This document shows, one piece after another, positions 1 to 9,596 of a stretch of 64,000 nt of DNA. How positions within the stretch are numbered: the first letter of the stretch is position 1; each line of letters begins with the position of its first letter. The notes beneath the pieces were generated by a model. That model was not told the origin of the DNA and did no database searches. It saw only the letters and a program-made list of their open reading frames with translations. A program made the position numbers and the translations under genes. This DNA is from JAJPKK01 sp963781195 (GTDB lineage Bacteria; Pseudomonadota; Alphaproteobacteria; Rhizobiales; Xanthobacteraceae), in NCBI GenBank assembly GCA_963781195.1, contig CAWAEZ010000011.1, positions 868,001-932,000 on the forward strand, given 5' to 3'.

Positions 1-633
1 GAGGCGGCGCGGTTGGAAACCCCGGAGCGGCGCGCAGCGCCGGCCCCGGCCAAGCGGCGCGACATCGGCATGATGGACGAAGTCGACCGCTATCTTTGGG
101 AAGTCTATCAGCGCAAGGCGGTCAAGTCGGATTCCTCCGGCGACTTCAGCTGGAAGGACCCGGCCGCCGCCAAGCATGCCGGCCTGTCGATGCAGGACTA
201 CGTCATCCGCGGCATGGACGCCGATTTCCGCGAGCAGCTCTATCACGCCGGGCGCGCAATGGACGGCCAGGGCATCTCCTGGTCGATGCTGAGCGCCTTC
301 CGCGACGACTACCGCCAGAACCTCGCCTCCGGCTTCAAGGCCCATGGCGGCAATTCCAAGCACGGCGGCAGCCGCGCGACCGGCGGCTACGGACATGGCC
401 AGGCGATCGACCTCACCACGGCCGACGGCGATGGCAGCGCCGCCTGGCACTGGATCGACGCCCATGGCGCGAAGTACGGGCTCCACCGCCCGATCCCGGG
501 CCCGGATCCGGCTCACGTGCAGCCCAGCGCCAAGTGGCACGACATCGCGGTGGCGCTGCGCAACTCCCGCGCCCGGATCGCCGACAGCGAGCCGGTACAG
601 AGCAAGACCAAGGTTGCCGGGGCGACCCGCTAG
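1..633 (+). CDS. M15/VanY-like peptidase-related protein, 5' partial
   Basis: The reading frame is open to the first base of the window, so the gene very probably starts upstream; a TTG at 13 is the first possible internal start. The C-terminal half carries GHGQAIDLTT, then WHWIDAHGAKYGLHRP, then DPAHVQP. This His/Asp followed by a downstream His resembles the zinc-ligand layout of M15 D-Ala-D-Ala carboxypeptidases (SxHxxGxAxD and a later His), but the first His sits two residues nearer the Asp than in the classic motif. A role in peptidoglycan cleavage is inference only. A perfect 13-bp hairpin lies 25 bp past the stop. Confidence 0.6.
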   Translation, partial: EAARLETPERRAAPAPAKRRDIGMMDEVDRYLWEVYQRKAVKSDSSGDFSWKDPAAAKHAGLSMQDYVIRGMDADFREQLYHAGRAMDGQGISWSMLSAFRDDYRQNLASGFKAHGGNSKHGGSRATGGYGHGQAIDLTTADGDGSAAWHWIDAHGAKYGLHRPIPGPDPAHVQPSAKWHDIAVALRNSRARIADSEPVQSKTKVAGATR

Positions 634-658
634 ACACCGGCTTCCTGCCGTTTGAACG

Positions 659-690
659 GATGATGGCCGGGCCCTGCCCCGGCCATCATC
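659..690 (+). terminator. Strong hairpin after the M15-like gene
   Basis: A perfect 13-bp inverted repeat (GATGATGGCCGGG at 659-671 and its complement at 678-690) closes a 6-base loop. It lies 26 bp after the stop at 633. There is no T-tract behind it, so it may be an RNA-end stabiliser or a REP-type palindrome and not a true intrinsic terminator. Confidence 0.5.
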
Positions 691-892
691 ATTATGGGGC
701 CCGCGTTATCGACGGCCCGTCCCAGCGCGCGGTGCACCGCCAGCGCGTCGAGCGGGCCTTGCGTCGATGCGCGAATGCGCCCGGCAGGCGTCCCGCCACC
801 CCAGATTTCGAACCCGAGCCATGCCCTGTGTCGGACGCAATTCCGGTGCTAATTTCCCTTCCAATTCTTCCATCGCGAACCTGGAGATTGCG

Positions 893-1747
893 ATGCCGGA
901 CCTCCGCTTCTGCAGCCGAACCGTCGTTTGCGCAGCGCTCGCTCTTGCGCTTGCCGGGACCTGTGCGTCCGCCCAGGTGCGCCCCGGGCCGCCGCCGCCC
1001 GGCGCCGGCCCGGCCGGCCCTCCCGGGCGCGGCCCCGGCGGACCGCCGCCGCGGATGGCGCCGGCCAAGCCCTATAAGGCGGTCGCCGTGACGCCGCCCC
1101 AGCCCTACAACGATCCGAGCTTCGAGGCCTTTCGCAAGCAGCTCGCGGAGATCGCCGGCCAAAAGGACCGCGCTGCCCTCGCCAAGCTGGTGACCAACAC
1201 CTTCTTCTGGATGGGCGAGCGCGGCGACAAGGCGAACAAGCGCAAGTCCGCGATGGAAAACCTGGCCGCCGCGATCAATCTCGACGGCCGCGACGGCTCG
1301 GGCTGGGAGCTTCTGGCTGCCGCCGCCGCCGAGCCCTCGCTGGAAGCGGTGCCGGACCGCAAGGGCGTCATGTGCAGCCCGGCCGGTCCGACGTTCGACC
1401 AGCAGGCCGCCGAGCAGGTCGCCAAGGCGACCGGCACGGACCCTGGCGACTGGGGCTTCCCGATCAAGGGCGCGCTCGACGTGCACGCCACCGCTCAACC
1501 CAATTCCCCCGTCGTCGAAAAGCTCGGGTCGATCCTGGTGCGCGTCATGCCCGAGGGACCGCCGCCCGGCGCGCAGGGGAATGCGCCGCCGCAGCCGGGC
1601 ACGACGCTGGTGCGGATCGTCACCCCGGCCGGCAAGGTCGGCTATGTGCCAGACGATGCGCTCGGATCCCTCGACATCGACCAGCTCTGCTTCGTCAAGG
1701 ATGCCGCCGGTTGGAAGATCACCGGTTACGCCGGCGGCGAGAACTAA
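893..1747 (+). CDS. Exported SH3-like domain protein
   Basis: 284 residues from ATG 893, chosen because it opens a good signal peptide (MPDLRFCSRTVVCAALALAL, cleavage near ASA-QV). A Pro/Gly-rich stretch follows (residues 25-60). The C-terminal third resembles a bacterial SH3-like fold: DVHATAQPNSPVVEKLGS, a variable loop, VRIVTPAGKVGYVPDDAL, and a final WKITGYAGGEN. Such domains usually bind peptidoglycan or mediate periplasmic contacts. The middle part matches nothing I recognise. It is monocistronic, closed by a clear intrinsic terminator. Confidence 0.7.
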   Translation: MPDLRFCSRTVVCAALALALAGTCASAQVRPGPPPPGAGPAGPPGRGPGGPPPRMAPAKPYKAVAVTPPQPYNDPSFEAFRKQLAEIAGQKDRAALAKLVTNTFFWMGERGDKANKRKSAMENLAAAINLDGRDGSGWELLAAAAAEPSLEAVPDRKGVMCSPAGPTFDQQAAEQVAKATGTDPGDWGFPIKGALDVHATAQPNSPVVEKLGSILVRVMPEGPPPGAQGNAPPQPGTTLVRIVTPAGKVGYVPDDALGSLDIDQLCFVKDAAGWKITGYAGGEN

Positions 1748-1788
1748 GTCCCGGCTGCGTCACGAGCATGCCGCCGCAGCGCATTTTG

Positions 1789-1817
1789 AGGCCCCGCGAG
1801 CGGGGCCTTAAGTTTTT
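1789..1817 (+). terminator. Rho-independent terminator
   Basis: A perfect 8-bp stem AGGCCCCG (1789-1796) / CGGGGCCT (1801-1808) with CGAG loop is followed by TAAGTTTTT. It lies about 40 bp after the stop of the SH3-like gene. Confidence 0.85.
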
Positions 1818-2244
1818 ACCAGATACCCTTGAAGGACTTGGTGGAATACTTAGGGCACCGGACGACGTCATCCGGCGCGGATGCCGGGTTCGCTGAAGGT
1901 GCGGCGCCCGGCACGACCCGTTGAGCGGCGGGTCCCTCGGCGGCAGGCACCTTTGCATGGGGTTGTTTTCGCAAAATTTCCGGGGAACGCTGGCGCAGTC
2001 CCCCGGTCGGCAGGCTCCCTGACGGCAGCCTCTCCGCGGCAGGCTTCATTCGGCAAGCTTCATCTCGGCAGGACCCTCGTAGCCGCAGCCCGAAGCTCCG
2101 CATATGGCGCAACTGCATCGAAATCCGCGACCACCAACTCCGAGGGACGCCCGTCCCCAGGGGCAGATTGCCGGTTCCATTCCGGTTTGCCAAACTGGGG
2201 CCGCCGGCCAAGGAAGCGCCACGACAGCGAACCGGCCTGTTTAA
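1818..2244. other. Long intergenic region, no gene seen
   Basis: About 430 bases between the terminator and the promoter candidate of the purine cluster. Open frames cross it, but none has a start, a ribosome binding site or recognisable protein. Short GGCAGG-type repeats occur around 1940-2080. I see no riboswitch or tRNA. Confidence 0.5.
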
Positions 2245-2261
2245 TTGGCATAATTCTTGAG
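2245..2261 (+). promoter_or_regulatory. Possible sigma-54 (-24/-12) promoter
   Basis: TTGGCATAATTCTTGAG matches YTGGCAYR-N4-TTG with the correct spacing from the -24 GG to the -12 element, 40 bases before ATG 2301. The -12 dinucleotide is GA where the consensus is GC, a real weakness. RpoN/NtrC control would suit a nitrogen-scavenging purine/amide cluster. Confidence 0.4.
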
Positions 2262-2300
2262 TGCCGGCGGTATTGCCCGCGGCCGAGGAGATTAAACCCA

Positions 2301-3700
2301 ATGAGCGCCGACACCCACCCGGTGGATGAAATTCTGCCGGCACCAAAGCTGCTCACGCTCGGACTGCAGCATGTGCTGGTGATGTATGCCGGCGCCGTCG
2401 CGGTGCCGCTCATTCTCGGCCGCGCGCTGAAAATGTCGCCGGAGGACGTCGCGTTCCTCATCAGCGCCGACCTGTTCGCCTGTGGCATTGCCACGCTCAT
2501 CCAGAGCGTCGGCTTTCCCGGAGTCGGCATTCGGCTCCCGGTGATGATGGGCGTCACCTTCGCTTCGGTCGGCCCCATGCTCTCGATGGCGGCGTCCCCC
2601 AACATCGGCCTGCTCGGCATCTACGGCTCGGTCATCGCGGCGGGCCTGTTCGCGTTCCTGGCTGCCCCGTTCATAAGCAGGCTGTTGCCGCTTTTTCCGC
2701 CGGTGGTCACCGGCACCATCATCCTGGTGATCGGTATCTCGCTGATGCGGGTCGGCATCAACTGGGCGGGGGGCGGCTTGCCGACCCTCACCAAGGTGGT
2801 GGACGGCGTGCCCGGCGCGTTCCCCAATCCGGCTTACGGCCAGCTCCAGGGGCTCGGCATCGCGCTGTTCGTGCTCGTCGTGATCCTGGGCTTGATCCGC
2901 TGGGGCAACGGGGTTCATCGCCAACGTCTCGGTGCTGCTCGGCATCATCGCCGGCGGCGTCCTGGCCGCGCTCCTCGGGGTGATGAATTTCTCCAAGGTG
3001 GGCACCGCCGCCTGGGTCGACGTGGTGACGCCGCTGCGGTTCGGCATGCCGCAATTCCACCTCGTCCCGATCGTCACCATGTGCATCGTCATGATCGTGG
3101 TGATGATCGAGTCGGTCGGCATGTTCCTCGCGCTCGGCGAGATGACCGGCCGCAGGATCGACCAAGCGGGACCTCGCCCGCGGCCTGCGCGCCGACGGCC
3201 TCGGCACTATCATCGGCGGCATCTTCAACACCTTTCCCTACACGTCGTTCTCCCAGAACGTCGGGCTGGTCGGCGTCACCGGCATCCGCTCGCGCTGGGT
3301 GACCGCCGCCGGCGGCGGCATCATGGTGGTGCTCGGCTTCCTGCCGAAGATGGCGGCGCTCGTCGAGGCGGTGCCGCAGGTGGTGCTCGGCGGCGCCGGG
3401 CTCGTGATGTTCGGCATGGTGGCGGCGACCGGCGCCCGCATCCTCACCGCGGTCGATTTCAAGACCAACCGCTTCAACCTGTTCGTCGTCGCGATCTCGG
3501 TCGGCTTCGGCATGATCCCGCTGGTGGCGCCCAACTTCTTCAAGTACACGCCGGACGAGCTCCATCCGCTGCTGGAGTCGGGAATCCTGCTGGCGGCGAT
3601 GTCCTCGGTTCTGCTCAACGCGTTCTTCAACGGCGTCGGCAGCGCCGAGAGCGCGAGGGAGGAAGCCGCGATGATCGCGGGCGCCTCCGAGCACGTCTGA
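2301..3700 (+). pseudogene. NCS2 family uric acid/xanthine permease, two frameshifts
   Basis: Nucleobase:cation symporter-2 protein of the inner membrane, likely importing urate or xanthine. ATG 2301 follows CGAGGAG. The protein is spread over three frames: LGLQHVLVMYAGAVAVPLI and several membrane helices, then LLGIIAGGVLAALLGVMNF, then KRDLARGLRADGLGTIIGG and FNTFPYTSFSQNVGLV to the end (TGA 3698-3700). Two +1 shifts explain this: GGGG at 2910-2913 where GGG restores RWGNGFIANVSV, and CC at 3162-3163 where one C gives IDKRDLARGL. Joined, it gives about 465 residues, normal for the family, so sequence error is more likely than decay. The puuD neighbour points to urate as substrate. Confidence 0.85.
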
Positions 3701-3791
3701 CCGCTTCGCTGCGGCGCGGCCGATGCCGCGCCGGACTGACCGCCCGTCCCACGTCCAACCGTCTTACCACCCGTCACGGGATCATCGCGAC

Positions 3792-4985
3792 ATGCTCAAT
3801 TCGATCGTCACGGAATGGGTGAGCCTCATCTTCCGCTGGCTGCACGTGGTCGCCGCCATCGGCTGGATCGGCAGTTCCTTCTACTTCATCCACCTCGACC
3901 TCAGCCTCAAGCCGAACAAGGCGCTGCCCGACGGCGTCCACGGCGAGGCGTGGCAGGTCCACGGCGGCGGCTTCTATCACATTCTCAAATACCTGGTGGC
4001 GCCGGCCAAGATGCCCGACGAGCTCACTTGGTTCTACTGGGAAGCCTATGCGACGTGGCTCTCCGGGTTCGCCCTCGTCATCGTCGTCTACTATCTCGAT
4101 GCCGACCTGTTCCTGGTGGACAAGTCGGTGATGGACCTGTCGCCGGTCCAGGCCGGCCTGTTCAGCCTGGTGAGCCTGACGCTTGCCTGGCTGCTCTACG
4201 AGGCGGCGTGCCGCTCCAAATTCGCCAAGCACGAGCTCGCCTTCGTGATCTCGGGCTACGTGTTCCTGGTCGCCCTCACCTATGCCTTCACCCATGTGCT
4301 GAGCGGGCGCGGCGCGTTCAACCAGATCGGCGCCATCATCGGCACCATCATGGTGGCGAACGTCTTTCTCATCATCATTCCCAACCAGCGCAAGACCGTC
4401 GCCGCACTGATCGCCGGCGAGAAGCCCGACCCGGCCTACGGCATCATCGGCAAGCAGCGCTCGGTCCACAACAACTACCTGACCCTGCCGGTCATCCTGT
4501 TGATGATCAGCAATCACTATCCGCTGCTCTATGCCACCCGCTTCAACTGGGCGATCGTCGCCATCGTGCTCGCGCTGGGGCCGATCATCCGGCACTTCTA
4601 CAACAGCCGGCATGCCGGCAAGGGATCGCCGTGGTGGACCTGGGGCGTCGCCGCGGCGGGCATGATCGCGATCGGCTTTCTCTCCGCCGCGGGGCCGCGC
4701 GAGGCCGCGACCGCGGCCGCGACGCCGACCTTCAAGACGGTGGAGAACATCATCTCGTCGCGCTGCAGCATGTGCCATGCGGTGGAGCCGGTGTGGCCCT
4801 CCATTCCCACCGCGCCGCGCGGCGTCCTGCTCGACGATGCCGACCACATCCGCCGCAATGCCCGCCTGATCGGGCGCAATGCCGCCTGGTCAAATGCAAT
4901 GCCCCCCGGCAACATCACCGAAATGACCCCGGGCGAGCGCGCCACCGTCGCCGCGTGGATCGATGCGGGCGCGCCGGCGAAATAG
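3792..4985 (+). CDS. puuD: Urate oxidase PuuD, membrane protein with cytochrome c domain
   Basis: 397 residues from ATG 3792 (MLNSIVTEWVSLIFRWLHVV). The N-terminal part has about eight membrane helices with WLHVVAAIGWIGSSFYFIHLD and histidines expected to hold haem in the membrane-bound urate oxidase family. The last ~80 residues form a periplasmic cytochrome c domain with CSMCH (CxxCH). The family oxidises urate to 5-hydroxyisourate and passes electrons to the respiratory chain. It lies 91 bp after the permease and 127 bp before an amidase, consistent with a urate-use operon. The downstream HIU hydrolase and OHCU decarboxylase are not in the window. Confidence 0.9.
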   Translation: MLNSIVTEWVSLIFRWLHVVAAIGWIGSSFYFIHLDLSLKPNKALPDGVHGEAWQVHGGGFYHILKYLVAPAKMPDELTWFYWEAYATWLSGFALVIVVYYLDADLFLVDKSVMDLSPVQAGLFSLVSLTLAWLLYEAACRSKFAKHELAFVISGYVFLVALTYAFTHVLSGRGAFNQIGAIIGTIMVANVFLIIIPNQRKTVAALIAGEKPDPAYGIIGKQRSVHNNYLTLPVILLMISNHYPLLYATRFNWAIVAIVLALGPIIRHFYNSRHAGKGSPWWTWGVAAAGMIAIGFLSAAGPREAATAAATPTFKTVENIISSRCSMCHAVEPVWPSIPTAPRGVLLDDADHIRRNARLIGRNAAWSNAMPPGNITEMTPGERATVAAWIDAGAPAK

Positions 4986-5112
4986 GTGCTTGAATGGTGT
5001 TCCGGTCCGTTCGCATTCCAAGGTCCGGTACGACCCGAAACCCCGATGAGGCGGCGGCCTGCCGCCACGGCTGCAACCACGATCGTTCAGTGCGAAAACA
5101 GGAGGATCTCCC

Positions 5113-6567
5113 ATGTGCGCAGGCGACGACCACACGTGTCCGCAGTTCGAGCTGCATCGCCAGAAGCTGCTGGACGATCTCGATGCGGAACGGCGCAGCT
5201 TCCTCAAGAGCGCCTTCGCCGCCGGCGGCGGCGCGGCGGCCGCATGGGCGGCGACCGGCGGCACGCTGATCTCGCCGGCGGCCGCGCAAAGCACGGCGCC
5301 GCAGCCGGGACGGCCCACCTACCACTATCTGCCGGCGACGGCCGACACCGTGCATTGGGGCTATTTCAGCAAGCTGCTCAAGCCGCAGCTCGAGGTCGAT
5401 TCCGGCGACTACGTAACCATCGAAGCGCTCACCCACCATGCCAATGACGACGCCGAGCGGATGGTCAAGGGCGATCCCGGCGCCGAGAGCGTGTTCCTGT
5501 GGACCAAGGAGAAGAAGGGCGTCAATCGCCGCGGCGCCGGCCCCGTCGACGGCAAGCTGCTGGGCCGCGGCGCCGGCGAAGGCTTCGGCGTGCACATCTG
5601 CACCGGGCCGGTCTTCGTGCGCGGCGCCGAGCCGGGCGACATCCTCGAGGTGCGCATCATCGACGTGAAACCGCGGCCGTGCGCCAACCCCGCCTATGCC
5701 GGCAAGGCGTTCGGCAGCAACGCCGCGGCGTGGTGGGGCTTCCATTACAAGGAGCTGCTCACCGAGCCGAAGCCGCGCGAGGTCATGCACCATCTACGAG
5801 ATCGACGCCTCCGGGCAGCGCAACTGGGCCCAGGCGGTCTACAATTTCCGCTGGACGCCGCAGACCGATCCGTTCGGCGTGGTGCACAAGACGATCGACT
5901 ATCCGGGCGTGCCGGTCGACCACACCACCGTGCAGGAGAACCACGGCATCCTCAAGAACGTGCGGATTCCGATCCGACCGCATTTCGGCGTAATGGGCCG
6001 TCGCCCCCAAGGAGGCGGACATCGTCGACTCGATCCCGCCCGGTTATTTCGGCGGCAACATGGACAACTGGCGCATCGGCAAGGGCGCGACCATGTACTA
6101 TCCGGTCGCGGTGCCGGGCGCGCTGTTCTCGATCGGCGATTCCCACGCCTCGCAGGGCGATTCGGAACTGTGCGGCACCGCCATCGAGTGCTCGCTCACC
6201 GGCACCTTCCAGCTCGTGCTGCACAAGAAGAACGACCCTCACGGACTCGCTCGCCGGCCTCGATTATCCGCTGCTGGAGACCCAGGACGAGTGGGTGCTG
6301 CACGGCTTCAGCTTCGCCAACTACCTTGCCGAGCTCGGCCCGAACGCCCAGCAGGACATCTACACCAAGTCCTCGATCGACCTCGCGCTCAAGGACGCCT
6401 TCCGCAAGATGCGCGCCTTCTTGATGACCACGAAAGGCCTGACGGAGGACGAGGCGATCTCGCTGATCTCGGTCGCCGTCGACTTCGGCGTGACCCAGGT
6501 GGTCGACGGCAACTGGGGCATCCACGCGATCGTCAAGAAGAGCCTGTTCGCCGGCGCTTCGGCGTAG
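5113..6567 (+). pseudogene. Tat-exported acetamidase/formamidase family protein, three frameshifts
   Basis: ATG 5113 follows CAGGAGGA. The N-terminus carries a twin-arginine signal (RRSFLKSAFAAGGGAAAAWA), so the mature enzyme should be periplasmic. Family segments (GAESVFLWTKE, EPGDILEVRI, NHGILKN, LPSGYFGGN-like PPGYFGGNMD, GDSHASQGDSELCG, LDYPLLETQDEW) fall in three successive frames. Three +1 shifts repair it: near 5785-5788, GGG at 5995-5997 (expected GG, giving VMAVAPKEADIVDS) and CCC at 6236-6238 (expected CC, giving KKNDLTDSLAGLD). They sum to +3, so the last part returns to the first frame and to the stop at 6567. The repaired length is 483 residues. It probably releases ammonia from formamide or small amides, in line with the purine genes upstream. 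Confidence 0.85.
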
Positions 6568-6833
6568 CCGGCGCGCCTCCTCGCCGGTCATTCCGGGGCG
6601 GTGCGCAGCACCGAACCTGGAATTCGGATGGAGCCGGACGGGTGTGGATGCCGAGTCCCGACGGATTCGGCGAGCGGCGCACCCGTTGTTCAGGCCATGC
6701 GGGAAAAGGCGGTTCGCCCTTACCTGCAGGTAATGATGCGCCGAAGCGCCAGGCTTAAATTCCTAATATCTTGATGTTTTATGCGACCTTCGGTTGTGCT
6801 ATGGTCTCCGCGTCTACCGCAGATGGGGCCGTG

Positions 6834-7382
6834 ATGAGACATCGTTTCCTGTTAAACTTGGTTTTCGCGACCGGCATCATCATACCTTTCGTTGCTGCCG
6901 AGGCCGAGGATGGAAACTCTACAACCAACTCCGGAGCGAGCGTTCTCGACGACAGGGATGGAAACAGCATCGGCGTAGTGGCTGACATTTTCGGCGTGTC
7001 TCAAACCTCTGCTCCGCTCGCGGGTGTCAAAACTCCGAACGTGCCGCTACTCATTCTCCTCCCCGTGTCAGAATTGCTTCCAAAAGGCGCGGGCTGGCAG
7101 TACATCGGAACCAAGGCGCAATTTGATACTTCGTCGAAGCGCCGTGTCGCACTGCTTCCGGGCACTAACTCATCGTCCGGGACGGCGGTTCGCGAGATCA
7201 CATTTGCTCTGGCTGTGCCCTCCGTATCGGTGTCCTTCAGTGCGAGCGAGCCCGGCGGAAATATTGTCGTAGCGACGCCGCCAGACGCTGTTGAAAAAAA
7301 TGACAACCCATTTTCTAGAGCCGGCTCGGACATAAAGGGAATTTGGGGCGGAGCCAGTTCTATTTTTCGGAAACCATTCTAA
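6834..7382 (+). CDS. Exported protein of unknown function (lower-GC patch)
   Basis: 182 residues from ATG 6834, which opens a signal peptide (MRHRFLLNLVFATGIIIPFV, cleavage near VAAEA). The mature part is rich in Ser, Thr, Val and Gly, with alternating hydrophobic strands (TAVREITFALAVPSVSVSFS), suggesting a beta-rich periplasmic or surface protein. I do not recognise a family. Base composition is clearly lower in G+C than the flanks, with A-runs such as GAAAAAAATG at 7291. It lies 21 bp before the next gene, which shares the composition and also has an exported N-terminus. Confidence 0.55.
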   Translation: MRHRFLLNLVFATGIIIPFVAAEAEDGNSTTNSGASVLDDRDGNSIGVVADIFGVSQTSAPLAGVKTPNVPLLILLPVSELLPKGAGWQYIGTKAQFDTSSKRRVALLPGTNSSSGTAVREITFALAVPSVSVSFSASEPGGNIVVATPPDAVEKNDNPFSRAGSDIKGIWGGASSIFRKPF

Positions 7383-7403
7383 GCATTAGTCGCCGAGGTA
7401 CAA

Positions 7404-8274
7404 ATGATAGCTTTCTTCTCTGATAATTCACTTCGATGGATACTTGCTGCATCCATGTTGATGATCGGCGCCGAATCGTCGTTGTTGGCACGCGCGTTTC
7501 TATTCGACGATGGACACGGTGAAATCACGCAGAGTCGACATGCTTATGCTCGACGCGTCGAGACGGTCGATCATGGTGTCGGCGGACGGCAAGTTCTGCT
7601 CGGAGCCGGTGCCCGACGCCGTTAATACCCTCGCCAAGGAATTCGCGTCGAAGATTTCTGGTGCGGCGGGTGATAAAAATGCGAGCGCCGATCTATCCCA
7701 ACTCGTAAATGTCGATATTTCAAAACTGTTCGAACGGTCCCAAGGGATACAGGCCCTTCGTGATGGGATGTATCGCCTTTGCGAAGCCTACATAAATCAT
7801 GCGATTTCGGATGATACCTATCAGGAACACATAGCCAATCTGACCGCTACTCTCAATTTCATCGTCCCGATCGAACTGTGTTCAAAACTCAACCGGGAGA
7901 TTGTCATCGCGATCTCGAACGCGGCTGGCGCGACTGTAACGAAACAACGTGACTCGTCCGAGAAGAATCAAGCCGTTAGGACGACGAGCGCCTCGCAGAA
8001 CGACAAATTGGACGCCAAACCGCTTGTCACGTCGGACGAGAAAACGCCATTGACCAATGCGTCGGCCTTAACGAGCGAATGGCTTTCGATCATGAACAAT
8101 TCTGAATTACTGACCAACAAATTTACAAGTACTTGCATGTCGATAGGCGCCGACTTCGCAAGCAGAATGGCGGCCACAAGCAATATCCTGGCTTCCGCGA
8201 GGTACGAGGCCCGCTTCAGCACGCAGCCTGCACGTGCGCCGAACGAGCCTAGCCCCCAATCCAAATCGAAATGA
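7404..8274 (+). CDS. Exported unknown protein, probably split by one frameshift
   Basis: The frame from ATG 7404 begins with a hydrophobic segment (MIAFFSDNSLRWILAASMLMIGAESSLLARAFLF). The rest of a plausible protein lies in the next frame, from about 7510 to TGA 8274. It starts RVDMLMLDASRRSIMV and KFCSEPVPDAVNTLAKEF, a pattern like the 'D...R.. ..CxEPxPDA' opening of small exported alphaproteobacterial proteins. A +1 shift near 7545 would join them into about 289 residues. The centre is helical; the C-terminal 80 residues are Ser/Ala/Lys-rich and low complexity. If unjoined, the real gene could start at ATG 7510 and lack a signal. Function unknown. Confidence 0.5.
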
Positions 8275-8292
8275 TGCGGCGTTGCGACTTTC

Positions 8293-9565
8293 CTACCCCG
8301 GCAGCAGCCACCTCGACACGGTGAAGATCAGGAGCCCGACGAGGCCGCCGACCAGCGTGCCGTTGATGCGGATGTACTGCAGGTCCTTGCCGACCTGCAG
8401 CTCCAGCCGGTTGACGAGCGTCGTGGAATCCCAGGCCTCCACCACGTTGGTGACGAAGGCGCCGATCTCGGCGCGGCGCGGCGAGATGGTGTTGCGGACG
8501 AGATAGCGGATCCAGCTGTTGATCCGCGCCTTTAGGGCAGGATCCTCGGCGACCCAGCGCCCGGCCCGCAACAGGCAGTATTCGACCGCGGCGGCGATGG
8601 TCTCGGCATGGGCGGAGACGTCCGACGGCAGGCGGGCATCGATCTCCCGCCACATGGCGGTGACCTGCTCGGAAAATCCGGGGTCGTCGAGCAACGCGTC
8701 CTTGGAAGCCTCGACATCGGCCCGCAGCGCCGGATCGCTGCCGAGCCGCTCGATCAGCCCCTCGACGGCGTTCTTGAGCTCCATCCGCCAGGGATGCGCG
8801 GGATTGCGCATCTCGGTGAGCGTCGACGCCGCGGTCGTGCAGATCTTGTCGGCGACGATCCCGTCGAGCCAGCGCGGCACCCAGCGCGACGAGTTCGCCT
8901 CGACCCGGGAGCGGATGAAATCCTTGTTCACCAGGAGCGAGGTTTCCGCGTATGCAATCGCGCGCTCGAGGAGCTTCTGGGTCTCGCCCCGGGCCCATAC
9001 GACCGCCAGCAGATTGCTGGCGACCGGTGCCGCCGGCACCGCCTTGAGTCCGCGCACCAGGGACCGGCCCAGAACGTCGGCCAGCTCGTCGCGCGGCAGG
9101 GCGCGGACGACTTCGGGCACCACCACCGCGGCCCTGCGGGCGACGCCGCGGGCATTTTCGGGATTGCTGAGCCAATCGGCGATCCATTGCGCGGCATCGA
9201 CCTCGATCAGCTTTTGCGACAGCACCTTCGGGGTGAGGAAATTGTTGGTGATGAAACGTCCGAGCGCGCCGGCGATGCGGGCCTTGTTGCGCGGCACGAT
9301 GCCGGTATGGGGAATCGGGATTCCCAGCGGATGGCGGAACAGCGCCACAACCGCGAACCAGTCGGCGCAGGCGCCGACCATCCCGGCCTCGGCGAAAGCC
9401 CGCACATAGGCGAGCCACCCCCACCGCATCTGCCCGAACGAGGTCGCCACGAAGATCACCGTCATCGCGACGAGCAGCAGCGTCGCGATGGTCCGCATGC
9501 GCCGCAGTTCGACGAACTCGATGATCTTCGGCGGGCCGGAGCGCGGGTTGCGGCGGGCTCAGCAT
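8293..9565 (-). pseudogene. DUF445 (YjiN-like) membrane protein, one frameshift
   Basis: Family segments are plain: GMVGACADWFAVVALFRHPLG, IPHTGIVPRNKARIAGALG, FITNNFL, and a C-terminal GTLVGGLVGLLIFTVSRWLL helix. The bulk is in frame from ATG 9498, but the preceding codons in that frame (KIIEFVELRRMRTIAT) read as real protein and join ATG 9565 (MLSPPQPALRP) if GGG at 9533-9535 is GG. The repaired length is 423 residues. It is an inner-membrane protein of unknown role. It is the last gene of a five-gene leftward operon, 31 bp after the EcsC gene. Confidence 0.8.
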
Positions 9566-9596
9566 GGCGATCCGCTCCGCGGTGACGACCGCGCCG

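Noticed and set aside
1881..2300. Upstream in-frame extension of the NCS2 permease to 1881
   Set aside because: The added residues are low complexity; ATG 2301 has a good ribosome binding site and the normal family N-terminus.
5113..6567. True pseudogene status of the amidase
   Set aside because: Three +1 shifts sum to a restored frame and leave all family motifs; error or recent change explains this better than long decay.
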